Under the pieces are notes generated by a model. The model had not been told where the DNA came from. It worked only from the letters and a program-made list of their open reading frames with translations, and did no database searches. The position numbers and the translations under genes were made by a program. DNA of 64,000 bases from Morella rubra (Eukaryota; Streptophyta; Magnoliopsida; Fagales; Myricaceae), in assembly GCA_003952965.2 (NCBI GenBank), contig CM025855.1, positions 5,780,383 through 5,844,382 of the forward strand. The letters are read 5' to 3'. Below, one piece after another: positions 36,721 through 47,501 of the stretch (position 1 is its first letter; each line of letters starts with the position of its first letter).

Positions 36721-38142
36721 ATCTTCTATGAGAAAGATGAGAGAATGCAAGGGAGATAGCCAAAACGAACGAACAAGGAGATTGGGCGTTGTGTAAGCGC
36801 TGAAGCCTTGCCAGAGAAGCTGCAATTGATGTTGAAGGTAGTTGATACAAAAGCCTCGGAAGGAGAGGCAAAGTGGTTTGCCAAAAAAACTCCAAAATTG
36901 ATGAGCGGTCTTAAGCTCGTAGATGGAGGACAAGACTGGCTCAGGAAGAGGGAAATGACACTACAACAGATATTCAGTTAGGCGACATTTCACTTATTCG
37001 TGGCTAGAAGTGGGTGTTTTCATAGAAGATGTCTTCAATGTAACAACACGTATTCATCGAAGGCTCGTTACCAATAACAGTGTGATATGAAGTTTTTACT
37101 AACAGAATTAATTTGTTGTCTTTGTTACCTTTGCCGACAGCATTCTTCGTCGTTCCAACACTAGAATCTTTGGTCGGTAAATGAGATAAAAAAAGATGCA
37201 TCACGTCATTGTTTCTTTCCTGTCACAGGTGGCCTTTGTCTCCGAAGGACTTCCTCTGTCCAAAAACTAAAATCGTTGTCCAAATCCATCTTTAAAATAG
37301 TCGTCATTAGACTCTAAAACCGTCGATTCGTGAAATTGCCAAAATTGATTTATAATCTCAGATTATTTTCCCGTCATGTAAAAAATATGTATTACAAATC
37401 GACGACTACACGACGTTGTTAAAGAGGCTGTTGTGGCCAATACGAACTAGTCAAAGGAAGTGATTCAATGGCAAATACTCTTCGTCTGGGTAGTAGTTAT
37501 GCTGATCCTTCCAAATTTGTGAAGCAAAAGTTCTAAAGTAAAATACATGTCCATCTCTATAGTTTTAATTGGTAAAAAATATGTCGGTCAATCAAGTAGT
37601 GAAACAACTTGAAATTACAACTGCTATATTGACAACAATAAGTCAAGTTATGACCACTAATTCATTAGTCAATACAAATGAAGAGGCTGCGATTTCTTAA
37701 TGGTCGCGCATTGAATTTGTAATCTTGCACCACAAACAGATTTGGACGGTATATGTATTTAAGTGGCCTAATAATTATAGGGTCAGCATATTTTAGATGT
37801 GATGACATTTCACAGCGTAATTGCAATGTATTTGGCCACATTAATATTGTTGTTGGCACAACATATTCTCGACCAAAATTTTATAAACAATACTCTGAAT
37901 TAAAATATTGCAATTTATTATAAAATAACCAAACTCCAAAACTTGTAAATTGTAATTTTAGTGAAAACCATCATTACAAACCAAAACCCATACTGAAATC
38001 AAAGCAGAAGTTTAAAACAGCATAAACTTTAAAGTAAATTGACCCATCAGTAGCAAAAACTACAGACTTAAGAAGACTTCCAAACAAAACCACCAAAACA
38101 TTGTTGCTCAGAATAGTGATGCTTCCAAAACTACTTAGCTAT

Positions 38143-38374
38143 TTAACGGCCATGGGACTGACTTTGCTTGTGACTCTTAGAATATAAGTATTGAATTGTC
38201 TCATCATACCCCTTGCACCGTTCAGCATAGTTTTTGCATTGTTCTATAAGGCCTTTGACATCTGTATTCAATGCTTCATATTTATTCTTGTAGAACTCAA
38301 CTTCATATTTGAACTTGTCAACCTGTTGGCTGAGATGACCAACTTGGGATGGCTGATCCTTTGCTGGCAGAGCT
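38143..38374 (-). pseudogene. Coiled-coil C-terminal exon of the CACTA gene
   Basis: An open frame follows a GCTATAG acceptor-like site. It starts ALPAKDQPSQVGHLSQQVDK, continues with a heptad-rich KFKYEVEFYKNKYEALNTDV, and ends KSHKQSQSHGR before a stop. Short coiled-coil tails are common in the second protein of plant CACTA elements. Linkage to 38479-38990 by splicing is inferred; no clear donor was found. Confidence 0.45.
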
Positions 38375-38478
38375 ATAGCTGACCTCCCTATGCCTCTAAC
38401 TTATGCAATCCAACACATCTGTACTTAAAAATTCAGATTCATATCAAACCAATTTGTGTAAGATTTAGGTTCTTATTA

Positions 38479-38990
38479 TTAGTCTGCTTCATTGTTTGTA
38501 GCATTGTCATAGTCATCACATGAAGCGTGGTCCTCTTCTTCAGAATAGTCGCCAACGTCTAATTCCAAAATTGTTTCCTCGACTACATTATTATTAAAGT
38601 GTTCAAGGTTAAACATGGAGAATCCCTCTAAATGTTCCGGTGGAATGTCTTCCCTATGAACAGTGTCTTGTTCATTGACGTTTTGTTCAACATGTGGGAG
38701 GCCACCAAGACATTCATCTTCCTGGATGATCTCATTGTTGTTCCTTAATTCTTCATCTTCATCTTGGAAAATCCATTTCTTGTACTGTTATCAAAACGTT
38801 TCTCCCATATATGATCTTCGATTATGTCCATCGTCAAGTATACACGATTACAACAGAAAGCATAAGGGAATCGGATTCTGTCTAGACTGTCAGCCTTCTT
38901 TTTGGCCATTTCCATTAAATGTTTCAATCCTTTGCGGAATTCATTCTCATGAAATCTATTGTTCTGCCGAGTCCAAGACTTGTCCAACAT
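38479..38990 (-). pseudogene. Transposase-associated domain protein of the CACTA element, 5' part
   Basis: The likely start is the ATG at 38990 (MLDKSWTRQNNRFHENEFRK). This matches the MDKSW start of the plant transposase-associated domain that precedes TNP2 in CACTA elements and is thought to bind nucleic acid. IRFPYAFCCNRVYLT stands where the domain usually has a C-rich zinc-like segment, and one cysteine appears replaced. After DHIWEKRFDNS the frame shifts once (near 38750) into an acidic stretch with DEDEELRNNN, LDVGDYSEEEDHAS and the stop after NNEAD. With that shift it is not a working gene as it stands. Confidence 0.6.
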
Positions 38991-40619
38991 TATTGGTTCT
39001 GTTCGGAGGGAATGTGGAACTAAGATATGGATTATTTGAATAGTTTTATTAATCCATGACAGTATACTGCTCACTATAAGTCTTGCTCTGCATTTCATCT
39101 AAAATATCAATCGATGAAGGAAATAGGCACAGAATTCAGAGAACAAGCACAAATATAGAAAAATAATTAATCGTGAAATAACAACATGAGTAATATCCTT
39201 AAATAATCAGTAAGTTCAACTCTAAGTTTGATTTTCAATGTATGAATGTCTTATCCCTTTCAGAAAGCAATAGACAACACATATCTTCAAACTTAGTTCC
39301 TCTACTTTAAGTTGGGTGTAAATCAGGTGAGTGTACTGGCAATGCTTTCATAGGCATCTACAGCCACATCACTACAATTCCAACACTTCAACTACATAAA
39401 AACTAGACAGAAAGAAGATACAATATGAGGAATATTTGAACAAATGATGTCTGCGACTATATGTGATAAGCTAAAATTACCATATCAGTCCTCATTGTAT
39501 TCAACATTTGAATAAATGGTAGTTCTTTATGTTCTACTTATTTTGGCAATATTATTAGAGGGGTATAAAAATCATGCTTAGCAGTGAAAAAACAACAATA
39601 TAATTTAATTTTAACCAAACACATCTACCTATGACATTACAACAAGATATGTACAAGAATGTGGACCTTCACAAAGACAGTATTGGCTATAGAATGAGAG
39701 TTCATTAGCCTACCATAGATACTCTGTACTTCTCCTGTAGCTCCTCAGGCCATTGTCAAGGTTATTTTCCTGCTATGCTGCAGTAATTAACAAAGGATCG
39801 CCACATCTCATTGAAACACAGAATTAGATATAAGATATGCTTTTCATAAAATTGACAAAGGCATAAAGTCAAGGCAGACCTTAGATATAAGAAATTAGCA
39901 CGTTGAAACACAGAATTAGATATAAGAAGTCAGGGCAGACCTTAGGTATAAAAAAATACTTACAGTGGAAAGAGAGATTCAACTCCAACCCCAGCCACTA
40001 GTCTCAACCCCAGCCACTAGTCTCCTTACTCGGAATGTAGTATCTAAACTAGCATTAACTCTTGCTATAACAATGCCTTTCAGAATTGAAACACGTCGCT
40101 TGTTCTCAGGTACTTCCTGTTTGTAGTAAGGATCATAACGACAGATTGATTAAATGTAGTGAGCACAATCAGATTAATTGGTGGATGCTGAAAATTGTGA
40201 CCACTCCATCAGATCGAGCTCTAGTAAGAATATATTAAGGAGAATACAAAAAAGGGAAGGAGGGTTTTCATAATGAACCTAGATTTTTTGCTGGATGCCT
40301 AGATCCTTGACATGAAAGGGGAAGAAGGAGGGTTTTCCTTGACACTGCTACGACAGTAGTAATTTATTCGTTGGACCCAGGATATTACAATTTCGTTCTT
40401 GTCGACGAACAAGAATCTGTCGTTGACTTTCAATTTCCAGCCATGGAACCTCCGCACGACTAATGAATTTTAGATTCTTTTTTACTTTGCAACGGTAACC
40501 AGTGCCGATTATAGTGGAATCCCTCGTTGGCCAAAAAAAAATCTAACATATATACCTACCACCGAATTTGACGAGATTGTCAAGAGCATCGTCATAAGTG
40601 AAAATTATTTTGATTTTTC

Positions 40620-42743
40620 TGTTGGAATTTGAAAGTAGATGCAGGACAATAGATGAAAGAAAAGGTGTGCAGAGGAATACGTTTTATCAAATAGACTTAA
40701 AAGGGCTAACAATAGCTTTTCTTTATTGAAATGATGGAACTTATGGGAACCCGTGTCTCCCACTATAGAATACAAGAGTGTTTCTTCGTAGTTTTTGTTC
40801 TATACAATTTATGAGACATGATGGCCTATTTATAAGCAATGAAACCGACTTACAATAGACGCTAGATACTTCTAGCATTTGGTTTGAAACTCTTTACTAA
40901 TCTGGATAATTCTACATCAGTAAAACCGACGCTTAAACTAGAATTTTCTAGAAAAGTGCATTAATTTAACACTCCTCCTTAATGCACTTTTCTGATACTC
41001 CGATCATATTGCGTAGAATATCAAACTTGAATTTGGGTAGCACCTTGGTAAAAATGTCCGCCAATTGTTCTTCAGTCTTGTGATACTTGAACTCGATCTC
41101 TTTGTCTTTGGTGGCTTCTCTTAGAAAGTGATATTTGATCGCTATGTGTCCTGTTATGAAACACAGGATTTTTTGTCATAGCGATTGCTGATTTGTTGTC
41201 GCAGAAAATATCTGTAGGCTCGTTTTGAGTTTGGCCCATGTCATCAAAAATTCTACGCAGCCAAATTGCTTGACTTTCACATATTGCTCCTGCTACATAT
41301 TCTGCTTTTGCTGAAGATTGTGCAACTGTGTCTTGTTTCTTTGATGCCCATGAAAATATTCCAGATCCTAGTGTGAATACATAGCCTGAAGTACTTTTCA
41401 TGTCATCCACTGATCCTGCCCAATCACTGTCAGTATATCCAAAAAGTCTTGAGTCAAAATTTGGCCTGTACCATATTCTATATTTCCTTGTACCTTGCAA
41501 ATACCTTAGTATTCTTTTAGCAGCTCCATAATGAATCTGACTTGGATTTTGCATAAATCTTGACAATAAACTTGTTGCGAACATAATATCTGGTCTTGTA
41601 GCTGTCAGATATAGCAAGCTGCCATTTAGACTTCGATATATTGAAGCATCTGCCTTTTCTGCTCCATCTTTTTTTCGTAGCTTCTCGTTTGGCACAAGTG
41701 GTGTTGTCACAGATTTGCATCTATGCATATTAAATCTCTTTAGAAGATTTTCTGTATATTTTTTCTGGCAGATAAATATTCCTTCTTCTTCATAACTTAT
41801 CTCGATGCCAAGAAAGTAGTGCATTAAGCCCAAGTCACTCATCTCAAATGTCTTCATCATGTCTTCCTTGAATTCTTGGAGCATTTTCTCATTATTTCCT
41901 GTATATATTAGATCATCAACATATAAGGAAATAATAAGAGTATCAGCATTACCTTGGGTTTTAATATAGAGAGTAGGCTCGCTGTTGCTTCTTCTAAATC
42001 CTTGATTTATGAAGTAGCTATCAATTTTGCTATACCATGCGCGTGGAGCTTGCTTGAGCCCATATAATGCTTTCTTAAGTTTTAGAACTTTATCTTTTGA
42101 GTCTTCTATGAAAAATCCCGGTGGTTGCTTTGCATAAATTTCTTCTTCTAGAAATCTATTTAGAAATGTTGACTTCACATCAAGCTGATATACTTTCCAT
42201 TGCTTTTGAGCTGATAGTGCCACAAGAGCTCGAATGGTGTTGAGGCGAGCGACTGGAGCAAATGTTTCGTTATAGTCAATTCCGGGTAGCTGAGAGTACC
42301 CTTTAGCAACTAGCCTTGCTTTGTGTTTTTGAATGGAGCCATTGGGTTTAGCTTGGTTTTGTAAACCCATTTAACTCCAATGATCTCCTTTCCATTTGGT
42401 TTCTCTACTAGCTCCCAAGTGTTATTTTTCTCTATCATTCTTATCTCCTCCTCCATTGCTTTAATCCATACATCTTTCTTTGCTGCTTCTTTAAAGCTTT
42501 ATGGTTCTAGAGCAACATAGTTGCAAGTCTCATATATTTCTCGAAGAGATTTTACTTTCCGTGGAGTTGTTTCCGGAGAAGATTCTAGTAGATTTGAGAG
42601 AGGTGGAGAAGATGTACCTGGTGATATTGATGATGTAGATACTTCTAGCATTTGGTTTGAAACTCTTTACTAATCTGGATAATTCTACATCAGTAAAACC
42701 GACGCTTAACTAGACTTTTCTAGAAAAGTGCATTAATTTGACA
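40620..42743 (-). mobile_element. Truncated Ty1/copia element nested in the CACTA transposon
   Basis: Minus-strand copia element. One LTR is at 40620-40971 (TGTTGGAATTT on the + strand, ends TTTAACA) with a purine tract (AAGGAGGAG) beside it. Part of the second LTR is at 42636-42743. Both outer sides carry TTTTC (40615-40619 and 42744-42748), a perfect 5-bp target duplication. Only the RT-RNase H part of pol remains inside; gag and most of integrase are absent. It resembles the Tork group. Treat as a fossil. Confidence 0.88.
41072..42370 (-). pseudogene. Copia RT and RNase H region
   Basis: Long open minus-strand frame of about 430 residues. It has [38 protein letters not shown], the RT active site SLYVDDLIYTG, SLLYLTATRPDIMFATSLLS and RNase H features AKAEYVAGAICESQAIWLRR and DNKSAIAMTKNPVFHNRT. 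Part of a broken element, not a host gene. Confidence 0.9.
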
Positions 42744-42898
42744 TTTTCTAACCAAAAGTTTCCACGGGATTCAGTTCGTTGTGTGAAAGTTTTGTTGCAA
42801 TAGAGTGTCTAATTCTTGTCGGTAAAGGGGGTTCTATTTCAACGACATTGAATTTGTAGCCTTAGTCGTCGTCGCCTAACAGAGTGTTTGTTGTAGTG

Positions 42899-43372
42899 TG
42901 AGACAACTTAGGGTTTGAGCCTCGGCAATTCCAAGGAGGTCACGACTGTTTTTGACAGATCCTAACTTAGGTAGTTAATGCCATCAAGTCATAAATAAGT
43001 TGAGAAAGGTTAGGGAAAGGAGTAGCGGAAGATGACATTGCGATCGATATGTGTTAGCAATTTATAGTTCTGATCCCATGAAAGAAGATCGGGCTTGCTT
43101 AGCTTGAGTCCTCGATTGTGCATTTCATTTATAGAATATACAATATACAGAAACAATTTACAACTTGAGAGAGATGTTAGAGAGATTCTAACTAACGTTA
43201 TAATGAGAGATCTTACGAGAGATAGCTAACATTACAATAGATCTTAGGAGAGATTCTAGCTAGCGTTATAATGTGAAAGAGAGATTCTGACTAATGTTAC
43301 AATCTATGAGTTGTCTAACTAAGCTGGACAATTTGAAAATCATGGGGGCAGAATGAAAATCATCAAGAAGAT
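42899..43372. repeat. Spacer with short tandem repeat at 43174-43310
   Basis: About four diverged units of roughly 35 bp built on GAGAGATTCTAACTAACGTT or close variants, followed by ATAATG. No gene recognised. Confidence 0.6.
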
Positions 43373-43605
43373 GAAAGTATGAAACTGTAAGTTAATATGA
43401 CATATGATCACCCATGAAAGGAAAGGGACTCAAGAGGAATGACCATTCAGCTCTGCCCTCTTCACGATCGAGGTGTATTCCCTAAGAGTGAGCATGATAT
43501 AAACCACCAGAGCTAAGCAGCTCTTTCTCATTTTTGTTCTCCTATACTGGTATGGTTATTTCAGAACTTTATGCATCCCATCACCTCCACCTCCATCAGA
43601 GACCC
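43373..43605 (-). pseudogene. Partial duplicate of CDC20 exon 4 and adjoining intron
   Basis: This stretch matches the 3' part of exon 4 of the intact CDC20 gene (43868-44105) and about 30 bases of its following intron. Shared blocks on the + strand include TGACCATTCAGCTCTGCC, CTCATTTTTGTTC and CAGAACTTTATGCA. It has substitutions and an internal gap and no open frame. Because intron sequence is included, it arose by DNA duplication and not by retrocopying. It lies in or just past the 3' UTR of CDC20, in the same orientation. Confidence 0.8.
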
Positions 43606-43637
43606 CCATCAGAGACCCACTTAATGCAGCTTTGTCC

Positions 43638-45946
43638 TCATCGAATTCGATTCACATTAGCAAAAGGCTCGGGGTTGGCTTTGGGTGCAGCGGGCTTTTT
43701 CACTTCCGGAACTCCAAAGACATTCCAGAATCTAAGCGTTTCATCAGCTGCTGCTGTTGCGACAGTGCAACCATCTGGGCTCTAGAAAAGAGGTAGGGTT
43801 AAAACTGTTAACTTAGGAACAAGGATAATTATCAAAGAATATGAAACTATGCAAGTCGATTTTATACCTGAGCCATGAAAAGGACTCTAGAGGTATGACC
43901 ATTCAGCTCTGCCATCTTCACCATTGATGGGTATTTCCAAAGAGCGAGCTGATTCTGAGCAAAACCATGAGAGCTAAGTAGCTCCCTCTCATTTTTGTTC
44001 CACAACAGAGCACAAACCTGAGATCCAGTGTCGACCGAGTTCAAGCAAGCACCTGTGTGTGTATTCCAGAACTTTATGCACCTATCACCTGCACCTCCAC
44101 CAGAGGCTAGCAAATTACCCTGGAAAGGACACCAAGCAAGGGCTTTCACAGCAGATGTATGTTCCTCCAGCCTGTGAAGCCACTGGGTCGCTGAATTTGA
44201 AGATGCCACTGATCTGTCCCAGATGTGGAGTAGATTATCGTTACCTCCACTCGCCAATTGCTGGCCTGAGGCCGACCATTTAAGCCCACAAACCTCTTGA
44301 TCATGCCCTCTGTAGGTCTCAACAATGTGTTCTCTGACTCTTACATCGTTGTTAATGATCAGACCGTCCATTCCTCCCGTTGTAAGGATGTGATTGTTCC
44401 ATGCCAGGGACCCCACTCGCTGTCTGTGACCACCTCGCAAGGTTCTTAGCTGCAAAAACAACAATAAGATAACCATTGAAATTGTCAAAATTTTGGGTAG
44501 GAGAATATAAAATATGAAAGAACAACAAGAGACTTAAAGAACCTGTCTATTAGCTGTTGAATCCCACAGCTGCACTTCGGCATTGTTCAAGCCAATGGCG
44601 ATGTGCCGGCCATCCGGAGCCCAGCTAACACTTGTCACGGGGCCATCTTCTTCGTCAATAGTGACAAGTTCGGACGTAGAACCGTTTGAAGCATCCCACA
44701 AATAAACTGTATTTCCAAGAGCAATTGCGAGAACGTTGCAGCTTCCCCAATCCAGTAAATTCAGGTAGTAATCATCCACAAGGTCAGGAGCATCTAATGT
44801 CCTCTCAGAAGTCTGCATAACCAAACCAAAGTAATTAGAACAGTACAAATCTACGTAAGCAGCAACTATTTGAAACTGGGGCCACGAGAATATGATTCAG
44901 ATTGCAGCTTATTCAAAGCCAAAAATGTACCATTTTTACAATAACAAAGCAGGTCTATATGGCAGAAGCAAGCAAAACGTTTACCATTTTAGATGAAAGA
45001 ACATTTGGGAATGGCCCCGCGTTTGTATTAATTGTGCCAAGACTCCCACTAATTTCTCTTTTCTTATTCCCTACCAAAATATCATAATTTAGATTCTTAG
45101 GCCTACTCATATACTCCAAATTCACCTACAATCTTCCTAATCCTGATTCTAAATTCGGTCGAGTCCCCAATTTCTATGCTACAACTAATACATAAAAGAC
45201 TAAAATGAGGTACCCACCTGAGGAATGTGTCGCCTGGGCTTCGTGGGCTTATCACTGTGGGTAGAAGACGAGAATTCACGCGGGATCAACTCCACCGGGG
45301 CAGGTGGCTTGTTCTTGAAAGCAAGGATTCGAGTCCGGTTCATATTGAAGGTCTCAGCCAGCCGCTTCCTATAGGCATCTCTTGATGGTGAGCTTGTGGC
45401 TGGGTTCTCCTTGTCTTTCCTCCCTTCTGTCAGCATGTAATGCGCGTAGTCAAAGTCCATTGCTGACCGGTTTGGAATGAACCTATCCAACTGCTCATAA
45501 GGAAGAAAATTATATTAGAACACTCACATCAGTCGTCTTATTTTCACAAAAGTGGATTTCAAAATCTGAAAGCCAGAGGTGTGTTTCAGGTTTCAAGTGA
45601 ATAACCCCACCCTTAAATAGTCATTCAGGGAAATAAGTGTCCCATTTGGAGTCAAAATCCCACCTCTGCCTGATATGAAATTTTGATTCTAATATTTGAA
45701 ATCTCCACAAGTTAAATAAAGGGAAACTGAAATTCAGAAGAAAAAAAGTATCCCTCTTCCATAAAATCAGCCCAAAATTTGTGAACGTAGCTCACCAAAA
45801 ATATGAATAAAGATGTGACCAAGGCAAAAGCAAAAAACTAGGAAGTTACGTACATTTTCTCGAGCATTCTTTTTCTGGAGAAACTGTTCTTGAAGTGGGC
45901 ATCGCGACTGCGCCTTCAAGGAAGAATTCCAAGATCCTGCATCCAT
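43638..45946 (-). CDS. CDC20: CDC20/FIZZY, WD40 activator of the anaphase-promoting complex
   Basis: Five exons on the minus strand: 45854-45946, 45218-45490, 44543-44812, 43868-44449 and 43638-43781, with GT-AG borders and all phases 0, giving 453 residues, the usual length for plant CDC20. The start [20 protein letters not shown] aligns with Arabidopsis CDC20.1. Motifs: C-box DRFIPNRS (33-40) for APC/C contact, KEN (58-60), Mad2-binding-like TRILAFKNK (84-92), seven WD40 blades from about 125 on (for example [14 protein letters not shown]), and the C-terminal IR dipeptide in NRIR (450-453). It recruits cyclins and securin to the APC/C ubiquitin ligase from mitosis onset to anaphase. The gene looks intact. 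Two AACGG motifs upstream suggest G2/M expression. A partial CDC20 copy lies just downstream. Confidence 0.96.
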
Positions 45947-46170
45947 AACTCTTAAAAAACAAACTAGAAAATAGCAAGTATATGTGTACGGAGTAATAGA
46001 AAGAGAAATAAATAGAACAAGTTAACCCTGCAAAACAAAATGAGAAAGTAACGAAGAACAAAACGATTTAGATTAGAGAAACAAAATAAAGACACAGCCC
46101 AGGAGAGAAAAAGTGTCTTGAAGACTTAAAAGTTATCTATGTTGTCGTCAAACTGTAAGCGTTTCCTGCA

Positions 46171-46199
46171 AGAGAGCGAGAGAGAGAGAGAGAGAGAGG
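46171..46199 (-). repeat. GA/CT microsatellite in the CDC20 leader or promoter
   Basis: GAGAGCGAGAGAGAGA-type tract about 230 bp upstream of the CDC20 ATG, reading CT on the gene strand. Confidence 0.75.
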
Positions 46200-46310
46200 G
46201 CTTGAATTGAGGAAATGAAATATGACCGAGATGCTTTATATAATAATGAGGTTCGTAGGTCGCTAATTGTTCTTCGCGAATCGCGATGCTTTGTTAGAAC
46301 ATTAATAATT

Positions 46311-46341
46311 GCAACGGCTACTTCTCTGAGATAGCCGTTGT
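46311..46341 (-). promoter_or_regulatory. Pair of inverted MSA-like elements upstream of CDC20
   Basis: GCAACGGCTA (46311-46320) and TAGCCGTTGTA (46332-46342), the second being TACAACGGCTA on the other strand. Both hold the AACGG core of the mitosis-specific activator element bound by three-repeat MYB factors in plant G2/M genes; the match to YCYAACGGYYA is good but not perfect. They sit about 370-400 bp before the CDC20 ATG. A TTCGCGAA palindrome lies at about 46273-46280. Confidence 0.55.
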
Positions 46342-46789
46342 AATGTTGGGTAGACGAAAATATCCTTCTGTCCATCACTTAACGTATATCACCACATCTT
46401 TATGTTTATTTATTATTATTTATTTCAATATATCTTTTTCTTCCTTTCCCTTTAGACCCAAAACCATATATTTTAAATCTCCATTATGCTCATGCAAACT
46501 CACAATTCCTATCTTGCCCTTTTTTATATTCATTTGGGACATCCAAAATTAAAGGTCAACCTTATTTTCTGGAAATTTGTCTACATATTGAAAACGGAAT
46601 CATCTGATAATTGAAAATATCATTTTTTTAACTAATTTTTTTTTTTTTTTTAAATTCTCATATTGTGATGAATGATTTTGAATATTGTTTTTTGAGATAT
46701 ATTTATTACGAGAATCTCTATCTCAGAAGTACGCTTCCACCTTGGGTCAATAGATATTTTGTGGCTTTGATATTCATGATTTTCTTTTA

Positions 46790-47071
46790 GGCTAAATTAC
46801 TTCGTACATCCTTGGGCTGACCTTTTCCCAGTTTGGTCCTCAGGGTTCAATTTTCCCTAAATGCATCCCTGGGGTGAGTACCCATTACCAAATAGATCCT
46901 GGCGTCAACTTTTGGACGGAAATGCACACGTGGCTAACGGTTTACACGTAGGCACTGACAGCTGGATTTTTTTAAAAAATCTCGCCCAATCGCAATGTGA
47001 CACGTGTCATACAATAAATAAATAAATAAATATATTTTTTTTTTTAAAAAAAATCTAAAATCTAAAAATCT

Positions 47072-47103
<32 letters not shown>

Positions 47104-47492
47104 CTTGGATCGGGGGAGACCCCCGATCCTTTCCCGGTGGAGGGGTCACGGTGGAGGCCCCTCCACCGGCGGCCATGCTGGCCGCCCAGACCCCGATCCA
47201 AGTTTTTTTTTTTAAATTAGATTTTAGATTTTAGATTTTTTTTTAAAATATTTTTAATTTTTATTTATTGTATGACACGTGTCACGTTGTGATTGGGTGA
47301 GATTTTTTTAAAAATCTAGCTGTCAGTGCCCACGTGTAAACCGTTAGCCACGTGTGCATTTCCGTCCAAGAGTTGACGCCAGGATCTATTTGGTAATGGG
47401 TACTCACCCCAGGGATTCGTTTAGGGAAAATTGAACCCTGAGACCAAACTGGGAAAAGGTCAAACCTCAGGGACGTGCGGACTAATTTACCC
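46790..47492. mobile_element. 703-bp near-palindromic MULE-type MITE
   Basis: Inverted arms of about 300 bp: the left starts GGCTAAATTACTTCGTACAT, the complement of the right starts GGGTAAATTAGTCCGCACGT, and similarity continues through the CACGTG-type block and ACACGTGTCA. Perfect 9-bp duplications TTTCTTTTA lie at 46781-46789 and 47493-47501. The centre is GC-rich, with its own stem (CTTGGATCGGGG and CCCCGATCCAAG) between poly-A/T stretches. No coding capacity. It lies about 840 bp upstream of the CDC20 ATG. Confidence 0.9.
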
Positions 47493-47501
47493 TTTCTTTT
47501 A

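Larger units (their letters stand above)
36959..42898 (-). mobile_element. CACTA (En/Spm-type) DNA transposon with nested copia
   Basis: The left end is CACTACAACAGATATTCAGT followed by TAGGCGACA; the right end, complemented, is CACTACAACAAACACTCTGT followed by TAGGCGACG. The 5.9-kb element is flanked by a perfect 3-bp duplication TGA (36956-36958 and 42899-42901), as CACTA elements make. A minus-strand gene inside encodes a transposase-associated domain and an acidic stretch (38479-38990) and a coiled-coil tail (38143-38374). No catalytic TNP2-type transposase was seen, so it is probably non-autonomous. A copia element at 40620-42743 lies inside and must be younger. Confidence 0.88.

Noticed and set aside
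36623-36933. Open frames rich in Ser-Leu repeats
   Set aside because: They are translations of the GA microsatellite at 36682-36715.
43174-43310. Spaced repeats considered as a CRISPR-like array
   Set aside because: The units are adjacent and diverged, without unique spacers, and the genome is a plant nuclear one.
43534-43785. 83-residue plus-strand open frame
   Set aside because: Antisense of CDC20 exon 5 and of the partial CDC20 copy.
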